Assembly (NCBI GenBank): GCA_018398815.1
Contig: JAFLJL010014778.1
Span: 1 to 54,711, forward strand
DNA from: Conus ventricosus
Taxonomy: Eukaryota; Mollusca; Gastropoda; Neogastropoda; Conidae
Direction of reading: 5' to 3'
Length of the DNA stretch: 54,711 nt
In this document: piece after piece, positions 13,101 through 22,604 of the stretch
Layout of the letters: each line of letters starts with the position of its first letter
Position numbering within the stretch: the stretch's first letter is position 1
Made by a program: the position numbers and the translations under genes
The notes under the pieces: generated by a model
What the model was told of the DNA's origin: nothing
Database searches by the model: none
The model's input: only the letters and a program-made list of their open reading frames with translations

Positions 13101-13481
13101 ACCCTAAAGATTCGCCTTTGCTGTTCAATTACGAATAAGAAGGTTTTTAGGAACGATGAAGGATGCATTATTGGACCAGGTGATCAAGGAGTTTGTGGGG
13201 TTACGGTCCAAAATGTACAGTATTTCGAGCAGGAGAAAATCATAAGAACGCTAAGGAATATTCTCGCAGTGTTGTGCAGTCCAAACATATCGCATGACAA
13301 ATAACCAAGAAGCATTGTTTGGCAATAAGACTTTTCATCATGACAACGTAAAACTACGATCTAATCTACATGAGATCAACACAACGGTTGTAACAAAGAA
13401 GTCATTAGATAGACAAACACAAAACGGGTGTTTGTTAATCCAGAGTTTTCATATGCAATTGGGCACTGGAGAACCGCATAA
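10102..13481 (+). pseudogene. Family B DNA polymerase (protein-primed type), broken
   Basis: Starts MAKIYEG and ends YAIGHWRTA at 13481; about 1125 codons, the usual size for Polinton PolB. An N-terminal block, MWCVLARLH, lies at about 10605. The polymerase part shows FILEVDL-like and LPLRNFKMY blocks at 12300-12420, YGWGHGA near 12280, a KKNYVC-like block near 12535 and a degraded DTDS motif near 13005, where one extra base breaks the frame. It would replicate the element from a terminal protein. It overlaps the next, convergent gene by 33 bp. Confidence 0.85.
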
Positions 13482-13778
13482 AACAGGGGGTTTATATTTT
13501 TCATCAACTTTTATTATAAGATCAATCATAGCTTCATCCAATTCATTTAAATCTTTTCTCATGTTTGCTTGACAAGTTCGAATTTTTTTTATTATTTCAA
13601 GATATTCTTTTTCCCAATTTGGGGGTTTGAGTTGTAGGTGATCTGGATGATTTAGCATGCATTGATTAATCCTCGAAAATGTTTCCTTAATAGCATTACA
13701 CGCCTGAAATGATTCCCGTATCATTTTCAAGGTCTCTTCCTTTACCATTCTTGTTTCGACTTCCTTCTGAGCTTCCAT
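13449..13778 (-). CDS. Conserved 109-aa helical protein, intact in copy A
   Basis: An undamaged frame starting MEAQKEVETRMVKEE and running to a stop inside the convergent polymerase 3' end. It is predicted to be mostly helical and charged, with an Asp/Glu-rich C-terminal half (DLNELDEAMIDL). Copy E has the same region at 41080-41412 with indels and a mutated start. It lies directly downstream of the integrase gene on the same strand, 31 bases away. No domain recognised. Its integrity in a mostly broken element is notable. Confidence 0.6.
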   Translation of the reverse strand: MEAQKEVETRMVKEETLKMIRESFQACNAIKETFSRINQCMLNHPDHLQLKPPNWEKEYLEIIKKIRTCQANMRKDLNELDEAMIDLIIKVDEKYKPPVLCGSPVPNCI

Positions 13779-13808
13779 TTTAAACTCAAATATATTTACG
13801 TAAATTAA

Positions 13809-14753
13809 TTAAAGCGGAACAGTGTCTGGTGGGATTATCTGCAGTTCTTCTTTCACAAAAGATCTTTGAGGAGCTGGTTGTTTTGTTGTGTCAGTTTCTC
13901 GTAAATAATACACGGGCGGATTCATTTTTACAATTCTTTTTATTTCATATGGGTCAACACTCCAAACTGGATCGGTTGCCCTGATGCGAGTGTCCCCTTC
14001 TGCTTCTCCCGGTAAATAAAGGTACCTTACTTTCAACCAAATGGTAATAGTTTGCCGGATGAAGGCTCTCCTTCAGCAACATTTATTGTTTTTCTTTTGA
14101 TTGCTTGTACTGGTTTTAGCCCTTTAAATTCTTCATTATTCATTGCGCGCAAAACTGAGGGCAGTCTTCTAACCCATTCTGTGTTGCGAGATTTGTCAAT
14201 CAGCTCTCTGTGATACTGGTAGGAGAAAGTCTTTCGGCTAACTGTTTGTTAAAGTTTTCAACTAAAGCCTGTGATCTGTGAACTCCCGGAATGCCTCTTC
14301 TAATAGTAAACTCTGTGTTTTAACAATAATTGATTCACTTGACCTTTAAATTCTTTTCCATCATCGACTTGAATCATGCGAGGATAAGTTAAAGGGCCTC
14401 GTTGATATATCAGTTGTATGGCACAGCAACAGCAGAGGCACTCTTTTGTGTTAATGGTTCCGCATCTTTGTATCTTGAAGCTATGTCAATGACTGTGAGT
14501 GCGTACTTAAATCTTTTTCGTCTAATCCTATCAGAGGGTAAATATAGAAGATCCATTTGATGGGTGTCGTTTGGTGTTGTGTTCACAAAGTGCGGTCTCT
14601 GTATTCGTCTAGGGCAGGTAAATAAATTTGCCAGATTGCTTGTTTAGATAACCATTCTTTGCTGTTTGTTCACTGACTCTGCCGCTTGGCTTAGCTTTTG
14701 TATTGCTGCGATACCCTTCAATATCCTTTGGGCGAATAATAGATTTTGTTCAT
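13809..14753 (-). pseudogene. Polinton integrase (retroviral-type DDE), broken
   Basis: Starts at 14753 and stops at 13809 (~314 codons). The catalytic triad is visible across frames: Asp in TVIDIASR near 14490, Asp in VDDGKEF near 14365 and Glu in ALVENFN near 14265. The C-terminal part is an SH3/chromo-like tail with VRYLYLPGEAEGDTR and ATDPVWS at 13960-14036. This enzyme inserts the element into DNA. Two or more frameshifts separate the tail, the core and the N-terminal region. Strong match in copy E (41443-42387). Confidence 0.88.
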
Positions 14754-14760
14754 TTTTTAT

Positions 14761-15175
14761 TCAGCCAATATTATGTGCAACAAAATACACGACGGTCATA
14801 CCAACGACAATAAACCCGATTTCTTGCATCTTTTGTTTTTTGATGGTTGATAAAAGTCACTGAATTTTGGTGGGGGCAATGTCTGGACTGGTTTGCCTGT
14901 TACTAGATAATATTCTTTTATTGCTTGGTCAAAAATTTTTAAATTTGTAAGGGGGCTGCATGCCCCTGTTCTTCTGGGTGTCATTAATCAAATCTATGCT
15001 CAAGTCGCTGCCTTATTCATAGAGTCGTGTGCAGCTGCTAGTTGCTCCATTGCTTTGTTATGTCTTTTTTCTCTCGCTGTCATCCCGCAGTTGTACTAAA
15101 TGCCAAAATTACGCCGCTAAAAGGCAAGGCGCATTCACCACAGCGCCGCCTTTCATTATTGCGACGTGAAGCCAT
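14761..15175 (-). pseudogene. Small Polinton membrane protein (~136 aa)
   Basis: Lies seven bases upstream of the integrase start. Homologous to 42394-42800 in copy E, where the N-terminus reads MASLVMMIGGAVVNAL, a hydrophobic segment, followed by a charged linker, a PPPKFSDFYQPS block (about 14850 here) and a second hydrophobic segment at the C-terminus. Two membrane segments flanking a charged middle. Function unknown; probably in an operon-like run with the integrase and the next gene. Confidence 0.6.
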
Positions 15176-15198
15176 TTTTTTTAAATGTATTTTTTTTC

Positions 15199-15429
15199 TT
15201 ACATATTTATATTGTCTGGATTAATCCTTGGCTTGACTAGAAATCTTTCGTGGCAAACGAAGCTGCAATGATAGCAATCTGCTTTGCTGAATCCTCAAAG
15301 TCTAGTTTGCCAAGATCTGCTGGTTTTTTAATTCTTAACAAGCTTTTACCAAGCATTGAGTATCTACACTTAGGCCTCCAATAACAGCCAGACTGGTTAA
15401 AGGTTCGCAACAGTTTTTTCTGTGCTCAT
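15199..15429 (-). pseudogene. Small conserved hydrophobic protein (76 aa)
   Basis: 231 bp in both Polinton copies (42823-43053 in E). In E the start is MSTEKTVA and the body has the blocks KPADLGKLDFEDSAKL and IPDSI at the end; in A the same blocks are readable but shifted. A short hydrophobic centre, possibly membrane-associated. Divergent from the plus-strand gene that begins 37 bases beyond its start, so the promoter pair for both strands probably lies at 15430-15466. Confidence 0.55.
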
Positions 15430-15466
15430 TTTTTAGAAAATAAAATAATTATAATTTATAAAAAAC

Positions 15467-15945
15467 ATGACAGTGTGATCTAACTACAAGCTACAAGGGC
15501 GGCCTAAACCTACCTGAACTTATGAATGACCAAGTTGATGATCAAGCTATTATGCCCAAAAAGGAGAGGCTGTATTCTTTGGCGCATGTGGGGAAGAAAA
15601 TCAAAACAGTTCTTCGGAACTGGAATTCATCATTGAACAGATTCAACAAATGTCGCCGCACAAGACATTTTGAAAAAGTATCATAACAGGTATGAAGGCA
15701 GCTGGGGTCTAGAATGGTGAAAACGAGTGGGGCAAACGGTTCTTAGGTTGTACACTAAACTAGTCAGGTAGATTAGCCCCTTTGATTCCTGAACAAGACT
15801 TTCGTATGATTTAACGCAAGATCCGGTCTTACAAGTCATTGAGTCTCCTAGGCTGTGATCTATACTACGATTTGGAAAATTGTTATCACGTTAATCATGG
15901 GATCTAATAACTTTTAATCATTATAGATTTTATTTCCTTCAAATT
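15467..15945 (+). pseudogene. Conserved Polinton protein with C-terminal hydrophobic part
   Basis: Counterpart of 43090-43659 in copy E. The block IMPKKERLYSLA is visible at about 15552, then EFIIEQIQQMS-like sequence near 15625, and a second block with YTKLV and DPVLQVIE-like sequence to 15850. Both copies show the same apparent switch of frame at GLEW just past 15710, so the frame change may be native (a shift or two genes) rather than an error. Unknown function. Confidence 0.5.
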
Positions 15946-16435
15946 GAACGGATCTGGAAAATCAGGCAGAAACCAGAATCAGGTGGAGAAAAGGAAACCA
16001 AGCTAGAAAATCAGCATGAAAACACTGAACCAGGTGGGGAACCAGTTTGAAAGAATCCTCATCCGGGGCGTGTTAAAAATGGGGGCAGGAAAAAATATTA
16101 GCAGAGTGGAACAGACCAAAAAAAATGAATGTTACAGGCATCATGAAAACATAACGCCGCCCGCGCCTGAACTAGTTGATTCATGCCAGCTATAAAATCT
16201 CCATGGGATACAAGCCTACCAGCACCAAAGTCTTCATGGAATATGGAATCTTTAAAAACTGTTGCCATTTTTGGCGCCATTGTGCTGTTGGGGGCAGTTA
16301 TTGCGGCTATAAAAATATACCCAATGGCAACAGAACGAAAGCCACAAAAAAATCTGAACCACTAAATGCAGAAAAAAGACACCAGCACGACCACAACCGC
16401 AAATAACAAAGGCATCATTTTGATTCCATTCTAAT
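15946..16435 (+). pseudogene. Small single-pass membrane protein of Polinton
   Basis: Counterpart of 43553-44045 in copy E. A Gln/Glu/Asn-rich N-terminal part (15955-16050), then a hydrophobic stretch near VAIFGAIVLLGAVIAAIKIYP at 16260-16325, read intact here, then a short Lys/Asn-rich tail. The ATG of copy E is TTGAACG here, so the start is lost. The membrane segment is well preserved between copies although the rest is shifted. Unknown function. Confidence 0.5.
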
Positions 16436-16487
16436 GCCATAATATTTTAAGAACTTAATTTTAAATTTTTTAATAAAAAATAGAAAC

Positions 16488-16703
16488 ATGGCGTATTATA
16501 AATGGTGGTGTCAATAATAAAGAATGGAGTCTATAAAAGACATTTCCAGTAGACCAGAATTGTAATCAATTGCAGTTGACTTCGGTGCAAGACCTTCATT
16601 AAGATTCTATCAGAAGAAACGTGAGCAAGACATCCTCACGGAATTGACGCGTTTTTTTTGAGGCGTGTGTGTACTATTTAGACATCTTGACTATTTAAGA
16701 TAA
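16488..16703 (+). pseudogene. Small Polinton protein (~71 aa), cysteines lost in copy A
   Basis: Counterpart of 44089-44302 in copy E. The end, DYLR then stop at 16703, and the start MAYYK at 16488 are conserved. Copy E encodes a C-x2-C-x-C-x2-C cluster; the matching region here has lost all four cysteines. Probably inactive. Confidence 0.4.
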
Positions 16704-16739
16704 AAAACATGATTTTACTTTGATGATTATAAGATACTT

Positions 16740-16960
16740 AAACTAAGAACTTGGGTGTACTTAAAGGATGACTTAATCAAGAATTATTAAGAACTTGAAT
16801 CAAGAACTTATTAAGAACTTACTTTGAAACTTATTAAGAACCTGGGGCGACTTACAATTAAAAATTAGATGTAACTTAAGTACGAACTTGTGATAACATT
16901 AAGGATGACTTAAAAGACACCTTGCGTAGAACTACTTTGGGTAACTTAAGTTAATAAACT
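16740..16960. repeat. AACTTATTAAGAACTTG minisatellite in Polinton A
   Basis: Degenerate units of about 20-30 bp built from AACTT(A)ATTAAGAACTTG and GGTGACTTA. The same array occupies the same place in copy E (44335-44525), between the small-protein genes and a G-rich tract, so it is part of the element, not a local expansion. Confidence 0.85.
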
Positions 16961-16972
16961 TAGAAGAACTGA

Positions 16973-17170
16973 GGGTGTGTGCATGCGTGGGTGGGGGGTG
17001 GGGGCGGCGTTGAGGGGGAGTTGGGGGGGTGGGGTGGAGTGGGCGTAGGGGGGTGTGCATGCGCTGGGGTTAAGACCATAACAAACAACAAACACAAAAA
17101 ACAACAAACACGCAATAAACAGTCCGGGCGGTGGGGTTGGAGGGGCGTGCGTTGACGGGGGTAGGCCAAA
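16973..17170. repeat. G-rich / GTGCATGCGTGG tract
   Basis: G-runs interspersed with GTGTGCATGCG, then AACAAACAAA-type sequence. Copy E carries a shorter relative at 44523-44630 (with GTGCGTGCG). The C-strand shows runs that could form quadruplexes. The proline-rich minus-strand frames are not supported as genes. Confidence 0.7.
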
Positions 17171-17244
17171 ACAAACAAAACACCAACAAACAAAAAAGAA
17201 GTTGACTACCAGGCTGTGTTCCGCGCGCAACCTCAAATCAACCC

Positions 17245-17420
17245 CAAGTGATCATATAGGGTCGTTTGCCTAGATTGCCGCTGAGTTAGTGGTGCTGCTG
17301 CGCTTTGTTGTCAAGCGATCACATAGGGTCGTTTGACCTAGTTTTGCCACAGAGCTTTGAGGTGCTGACGTCATTGGCGGCAAGCGATCACTAGGGTATT
17401 GTTTGGCCTAGTTTGCTCTG
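17245..17420. repeat. Three ~65-bp direct repeats (GATCACATAGGGTCGTTTG)
   Basis: The core GATCACATAGGGTCGTTTGACCTAG recurs near 17250, 17310 and 17386, followed by related GC-rich spacers with TTGCCGC/TTGCCAC and TGGTGCTG/AGGTGCTG. The third copy is truncated. Part of Polinton A only; copy E has a different block at this place (44790-45060). Confidence 0.8.
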
Positions 17421-17589
17421 CTCCTCTTTTCTCAACCAGGCTTGCAATGGCTTTGGCAGAGTTACAGCAATTACTGCTGTTAGCCGGCTTTTATGGCGGC
17501 TTCTAATCGCCTGTAGTGTTACATCGACAGTGTATATTTGGAGCATTTATTTGAAGATAGTGCTAGCACACACTACTCCTCTCCATACT

Positions 17590-18262
17590 GGTAGATGTAC
17601 TTACGTCTGCTCATACCCTATCTAGTATTGCCAGAAACATTCGCAAGTCCCGGGCCATCCTGTTGCATAAGTTTAATAATTGGTTTGGGCGTTTGCCACG
17701 TTCATTTATACTGATTCCTAGCTTGTGGAATTTAGGAGAGTTATAATAATCACACAGAAAGTTTGAATGGAGTATTTCCTGCATACGAACAGACATGTTC
17801 ACTGGTCTTAAGAAAATAACCGCCATGTTTGATGCGTTTTTTGTTTTTTAACATGACTTGGGCTGTCTCAAGCCCACGCCCAACAATCAACGGCGTGATG
17901 GATTGTTTTGCTTCTGGCGGGCTTTCAACAATGCAGCGCCATTTATTAAAATAAGGGGAACCATTCATGATATGTCAAAACACATATTGAAATTGGCTAT
18001 ATTTTGTTCAGCAATATTGCCTTCACGTTTTCATTTCCCTGTGAAACCCAAAAACTTTTAAGATAGGCGTCCAATTTCCAAAGAAGTCGGTTCACTTTTT
18101 CTTTTTCTGTTCCTTCTAGGAAGCAATACTTCTTTTCGGTTTGGCGGCAACGACTGCTTCACCTCGTTCTTTTTTCAACAAATACTCTAACAGTGAAAGT
18201 ATGGTAACCCTTGTGGTGTTCAATGTTGCAAGAGCCTGCTCTTCAGTGAAACGGGTAGCCAT
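17590..18262 (-). pseudogene. Hypothetical Polinton protein (~220 aa)
   Basis: Starts MATRFTEEQALATL at 18262. Conserved blocks shared with copy E (45600-46235) are KPKRSIA (18110-18135) and an IVGRGLETAQ block near 17880, then GYFLKTSEHVC near 17800. No domain recognised. Several indels. The C-terminal end is uncertain, about 17590. It lies near the right end of the element, where other Polintons often carry lineage-specific genes. Confidence 0.45.
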
Positions 18263-18569
18263 TTTTAAGAATAAGACACAAGACAGTACACCGGCAATAA
18301 AAAAACATCCTACTAGTCAGGTAGTCAGTAGGAAGAATGAGGGAAAACCGGTGTTGGTATAACTGCATCATGTGAGCGCTTTTAACAGCGCCCTTCCCGC
18401 GGCGGAGAAGCTTCGAGAATGTGATGTCATATAGCGCGACGTGCAAGCTGAGTAGGAGGAGTGGGGGGAGGGGAGGAGAGGGCGCGGCAGTATTGATTTT
18501 TTTGGCGGTCTGAGTTTGTCGCAGGTGTGAGGCAGCGCGCGCGCGATTGTATGAGTGTCTGTCTGTGCG

Positions 18570-18625
18570 TTGCGAGCGTGCGTGCGTGTGTGAGTGTGTG
18601 TGTGTGTGTGTGTGTGGTGTGTGTG
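18570..18625. repeat. (GT)n microsatellite
   Basis: Starts with GCGTGCGTGCGTG and continues as a (GT)n run with a GTGGTG interruption. It lies inside the remnant of a conserved minus-strand gene (18640-18750) and probably cut off its 3' end. Confidence 0.9.
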
Positions 18626-18639
18626 GTTATATTTAAAGT

Positions 18640-18750
18640 TGTAGCTGATTCCATGTCTTCAACTCAATTTAATCTATTAAAGCTGTTGAAAAAGTAATTG
18701 TGATTCTAAAACTTTTTCTAACTTAAAATCCCCACTGTCTGCTATTGCCA
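18640..18750 (-). pseudogene. Remnant of a small Polinton gene
   Basis: Matches the N-terminal part of 45050-45362 in copy E (TGTAGCTGATTCCAT, GCTGTTGAAAA and TTTTTCTAACT blocks). Here it sits to the right of the hypothetical gene; in copy E it sits to the left of it, so the block has moved within the element. Confidence 0.5.
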
Positions 18751-18997
18751 TACGCAACTTACAACACCACAGACTGGGTGAAATAAACACCCCCGAGTGC
18801 TGGGCAGGTAGGCCGGGCAACTAGGCAATTAAAAGTTACCTGCCACCGGCTGAGCAGGTCGTAGACACCGCCCTGAAATGACAGCGTGGGAACAGGGACA
18901 CCGTTTTGTATATGAAGCGCTTCAGTCACGGCCGCTTTTTCCCTACGTTATCTATGGGGGCGTGTTCAGTTTGGCTACTTTTCTTCCTCGCTACTCT

Positions 18998-19179
18998 CTG
19001 AAAAACTTAGTAAATTAGTATTGAAAACGGATAAACCTGCCACAGGTATGTTTGTTTGTTGGGTCGTTTTTTTTTGAGATTTACTTGTCAGAGAAACCGG
19101 AATAGGCGGCTTTTAGGCCACTTTCGCCAAAAATGTGGTGGAGTAGCAAGTGAGATGAAAACCGCTATTCCTTTTCTCT
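18998..19179 (-). repeat. Polinton A right terminal inverted repeat
   Basis: Pairs with 3062-3240. The outer ~95 bases fold on themselves: AGAGAAACCGGAATAGGCGG (from 19091) pairs with CCGCTATTCCTTTTCTCT at the very end. Inner sequence TAGTAAATTAGTATTGAAAACGG is shared with the right end of Polinton E at 47105-47127. Confidence 0.85.
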
Positions 19180-19199
19180 ACCCACGATTTCCTTCCTGT

Positions 19200-20170
19200 A
19201 ACTTCCCTGTCCTGATGGGATAGTACATGACCGCAAGAGATCAAGATGGAAAAATTTCCTTTCCTAGCCACGCCCTTATCTGGGTGAGCGATGACATACT
19301 GATCAGCATTTTGACACATTTCCTCCACGTTTTCAAATGCCTTTCTTTATGGGAAAGTGGCAGATCTTTGCTCACGCTCTGGAAAAGTTGTTCTCTAAGA
19401 AGGAGATTCGCAGTGATTGAAAAAGTTTTTGTTTCGTTTTAGGACAATCGATCCACGATCCAAACAAAGATCATTGGGATCAGAAACGACGGACACGATT
19501 CTCCTTTTTCCGGGCGCACAGATCGAAACGTTCGTGAAAAACGATCAGCAGAACATTGAAATTTCTTGAGGTGTTTCTTCTTTCAACTGATCCCAAGTTA
19601 AATTTTGTTTCGCTGCAAGTGAGTTGTACAATGTCAAAGCGCTTCCCTTAAACAACAACGAATATACAAGTCCACTTTCCTTTGGGGCCAACCACAAGAA
19701 CGTTGCCGTGACTTTAAAATCGGAAAAGAAAACTATCACTGTCTTCCGGGTTTTCCTCAAAAGGTAGGCAACTTTGACTTTATGCGCTATTGTTGAGGCA
19801 TGGCTGCGGAACGACTGGTGGGGTTCTCTCGATGCCTGTATTCTTCTAATATCAGCATCAGTCTATTATTCTAACCTGCTCAACTTAAAATTGATCGTTC
19901 TTCAGCTTCTGCTTTCCCTCTGTAAATCTTTTTTCTTCAATTTCAGCTTCCCTCTGTAATTTATTTTCTTCAGCTTCAGAACTTCCCTTGTATCTTTTTT
20001 CTTCATTTCAGCTTCCCTCAGTAATCTTTTATTCTTCAATTTCCGCTTCTCAGTTAGTTTATTTTCTTCAGCTTCCCTCTGTAGTATATTTCTCTTCAGC
20101 TTCCCTCTGTAGTTTATTTTCTTCTCTCTCTCTTAGCCTGTCTGCCCTATCTGTGCATTGTTGCACATAG
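19200..20170 (-). pseudogene. gag-like gene of gypsy 2, broken
   Basis: Read from 20170 down: a Glu/Lys/Arg-rich coiled coil made by a repeated CTTCCCTCTG-type unit (REAEE-like units), then PTFEENPEDSDSFLFRF-like sequence at 19740-19800 in shifted frames, then LFKGSALTLYNSLA and LTWDQLKEE at 19570-19665. This order, coiled coil then P(E)xDIDxxLxRF then KGxALxxYxxL, is that of gypsy gag capsid domains. The protein would form the particle core. Several indels; the 3' end is lost at the Polinton boundary. Confidence 0.6.
19890..20110. repeat. CTTCAGCTTCCCTCTG tandem repeat in gag
   Basis: About six degenerate units of 30-40 bp. On the coding strand each unit encodes a short charged helix such as REAEE, so the array lengthens the gag coiled coil. 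Confidence 0.75.
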
Positions 20171-21589
20171 TTAGTAAGTTTTTCTCCATCAAAACCAAGC
20201 GTTCCGCTTGTTTTACATATATTTATCAAATCATCCTAATGGAATCGTAAGATATAAACACCAAAAAATCTCAACGTATGAATTAAAATAAGGCGATTAT
20301 ATGATGATATTTGTTTCACCAAAACGTAATTATTAGTATATTACAAATACAGAATTTTTTTTTTTTTCATTTCCGGTGTAAACAAAAACCGCTTACTAAA
20401 ACAGGGTAGATATTGATCCAAGGCATGTATGTTTTCAAAAATAATTTGCAAATGTTATAAATTTGGAATTTACAACACCCAAAATGAAGTTTAATACAAA
20501 ACTGTTTTCCCTACGAAAAGAAAACAAATAAACACAATAAAGTTTTTGGAAAATAAATTCTTATAAAGTTTTAGTTCTCAAATGTTCTTGCCCCACTCCC
20601 CCCCCCTTCTGGTCAGTCTTTCTTTCTTACTTAATTTCAAACGAATTACAAAACAAATGTACCGGCCTTATACAAAAATGGATATAAATTTACAAAACAA
20701 ATGGAATCACAAACAATTAAAAAGAGGGGAAAGAAAGAAAACAAACTAGCGGAAAATCCTACTAAATGATGAAAAGTGAAAAGAAAAACTAGATAGGAGC
20801 CTATTGAGGAGAAGGTTAAGGGTTTTGATAAGGGGTGAAAAGGAAAATGAAAGGATACACAGGACCGGAACAGTGAGAAGAGAAATCAAGAAAGCAAAAG
20901 AAGCCCACCAGACAGCACCTAGTGGGCACTGTCTCGTGAAATGAAATGGAGACGGAAAAAAAAAACAAATCACTGCACAATATACACCACACTACAAGTA
21001 ATAATACAAAAATTACTAACAAATCAATCAATTAAATGACCATCACCCAAACTCAACGGAAAATCTCGCACCACAACCCGAAAAAAAAAATGATCAAAAG
21101 ATAAGATGTTTATTTGGGCAGAGCGGTAATCAATCCACACCACACTATTAAGCGTGAGGAGGAGAATAGTTGATCCACACTCCTGAGGGGCAAGGGGATA
21201 AATCAAAACTGAAACAAATAGGAAAGCGAAAAGAACTAGATATTTATCAGAGAGGGAAAGACTATTGACTCCCACCCGCCATGTCCCCCTGACTAAACGC
21301 AGGTAGAGGTTGGGGCTATCAGTCCTGGGAAAGGGGACAAAATTCGAAACCTCTAGGGGAAGACAGCCGATACTCAAAGCCCTGCCCCCTTGCTGCCAGG
21401 TTCGAAGCAAGAGGAGGTTGAGGCTTCGGTCTCTGCGGTGGGGAGGGTTCAAAAAGTAATCCTACAAAAAAAAAAACCTTAACGGAGTAGAGCAACCAAA
21501 AGAAATGTCAACCACCTAACACATCATAGAATAGAAAAAAAAACAACAAATGCAAATATTATACCATTAATAAATCTAAACTTTCTTCT
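20171..21589. other. AT-rich leader of gypsy 2, no supported gene
   Basis: About 1.4 kb between the gag start and the leader repeats, with A runs and T runs. A 142-residue minus-strand frame at 21024-21452 has no recognised motif and is not conserved elsewhere here; I do not support it as a gene. Confidence 0.4.
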
Positions 21590-21725
21590 TTTTTTCCTTT
21601 CCTCAAACCCTTGAGGGCACAAATAGAAATCCTTTTTTTTTCTTCCTCAAACCCTTGAGGGTACAAATATAAATCTTTTTTTTTTAAACAAGGGCACAAA
21701 TAGAAAATCTTTTCTTTTTTTTTTA
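21590..21725. repeat. ~60-bp repeat with CCTCAAACCCTTGAGG hairpin
   Basis: Three units, each a pyrimidine run followed by TCCTCAAACCCTTGAGGG, a perfect 6-bp stem (CCTCAA/TTGAGG), and CACAAATAGAAAT. The third unit has lost the left arm. Lies in the untranslated leader of gypsy 2. Confidence 0.8.
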
Positions 21726-21949
21726 TTTTTTTTTTTCTCCGCGGAGAAACTAACGCAGAAGCCGGTGAAATGAGGTCGGGGTCACACTGTCACACTTTCC
21801 ACTCTTGCATACCCGCATACATGACAGCATTTACTCCATACGCTCACGCAATCTTTCCCATCACCAAAGGAGCACTACCGAATGTTTTTCTTCTCCCCCT
21901 CTCCTTCAGGGGAAAAACACTTTCTCATCACAACAACAACTTGTAAACA

Positions 21950-22165
21950 GAATTTACACCTGTATCTTCTCCGCACTGAGAGACTAATAAATCCGCACAC
22001 ATGTATTCTTCCTCACACCCGAGAGACAAATCAATCTTCACCAGGTATCTCTCTTTACACTGAGAGAAAAAATAGGTCTTCACACTTGTATCTCTCGTTA
22101 CATGAGAGATAATATAGTTTCACACTTGAATCTCTCTTTACACTGAGAGATAACATAATCTTGTT
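21950..22165. repeat. ~46-bp tandem repeat with CTCTC...GAGAG hairpin
   Basis: Five units based on CACACTTGTATCTCTCTTTACACTGAGAGA; each contains a short stem, ATCTCTC pairing with GAGAGAT, around a TTTACACT loop. Leader region of gypsy 2. Could be a packaging or structural RNA element, but that is inference. Confidence 0.8.
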
Positions 22166-22577
22166 CCGGCTTCTATAAAGCTATGGCCTTTCACATTCGT
22201 TATCCAAAATTCCGGCAGGAGAATACATAACTCCCATAATCCACTGAGGACCTGCCTGCCTCACGTAAAAAAGCTTCCTGCTTTCTCACTTCCCTGTCTC
22301 TCTCTCTGAGACCATAACTGCCCCTCGAACTCTCCCGTCTGAGATACGAGTCTCGACTTCTCTTCCGCCGACTTCTTCTTTGTCTCTTGCGAAAAGACGA
22401 GCTTCAACTCCTCTCCCTGGAGTTGGTACTGGTGGGCTTGAACTACGGGATGTGTGTGTTCCCCACACCATGGTCATCTTCAACCACCTCACGGGTATGG
22501 TGAAAGACGAAGGGTGAAGGGCGAAGGGTAAAGGGTGAAGGGCTGGTTAATGATGTTCAGCAAGAGGCGCCACGTCT

Positions 22578-22602
22578 GTCCAGGTTCGAGTCCTCTAGGC
22601 CA
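22578..22602 (-). promoter_or_regulatory. Putative primer-binding site of gypsy 2
   Basis: Minus-strand TGGCCTAGAGGACTCGAACC begins two bases after the LTR end. Its complement reads GGTTCGAGTCC...CCA, like a tRNA T arm plus acceptor end, so the match runs further than the usual 18 bases. Which tRNA it is cannot be settled by eye. Confidence 0.5.
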
Positions 22603-22604
22603 TC

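Larger units (their letters stand above)
3062..19179. mobile_element. Polinton/Maverick transposon, copy A (~16.1 kb)
   Basis: A near complete Polinton bounded by inverted repeats that begin AGAGAA and end TTCTCT, matching the AG...CT termini known for the class. It carries recognisable packaging ATPase, penton-like, major capsid, family B DNA polymerase and integrase genes plus about nine smaller genes also present in copy E. Almost every gene has frameshifts, so the copy appears dead, though some indels could be sequencing error. The six bases outside each end (TTAAGT and ACCCAC) do not match, so no target duplication is visible. Confidence 0.9.

Noticed and set aside
10102..13481. Host replicative or viral DNA polymerase gene
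   Set aside because: The neighbouring integrase, capsid genes and TIRs, and the same set in copy E, place it in a Polinton.
21024..21452. 142-residue minus-strand frame
   Set aside because: No recognisable motif, AT-rich leader, not conserved elsewhere in the window.
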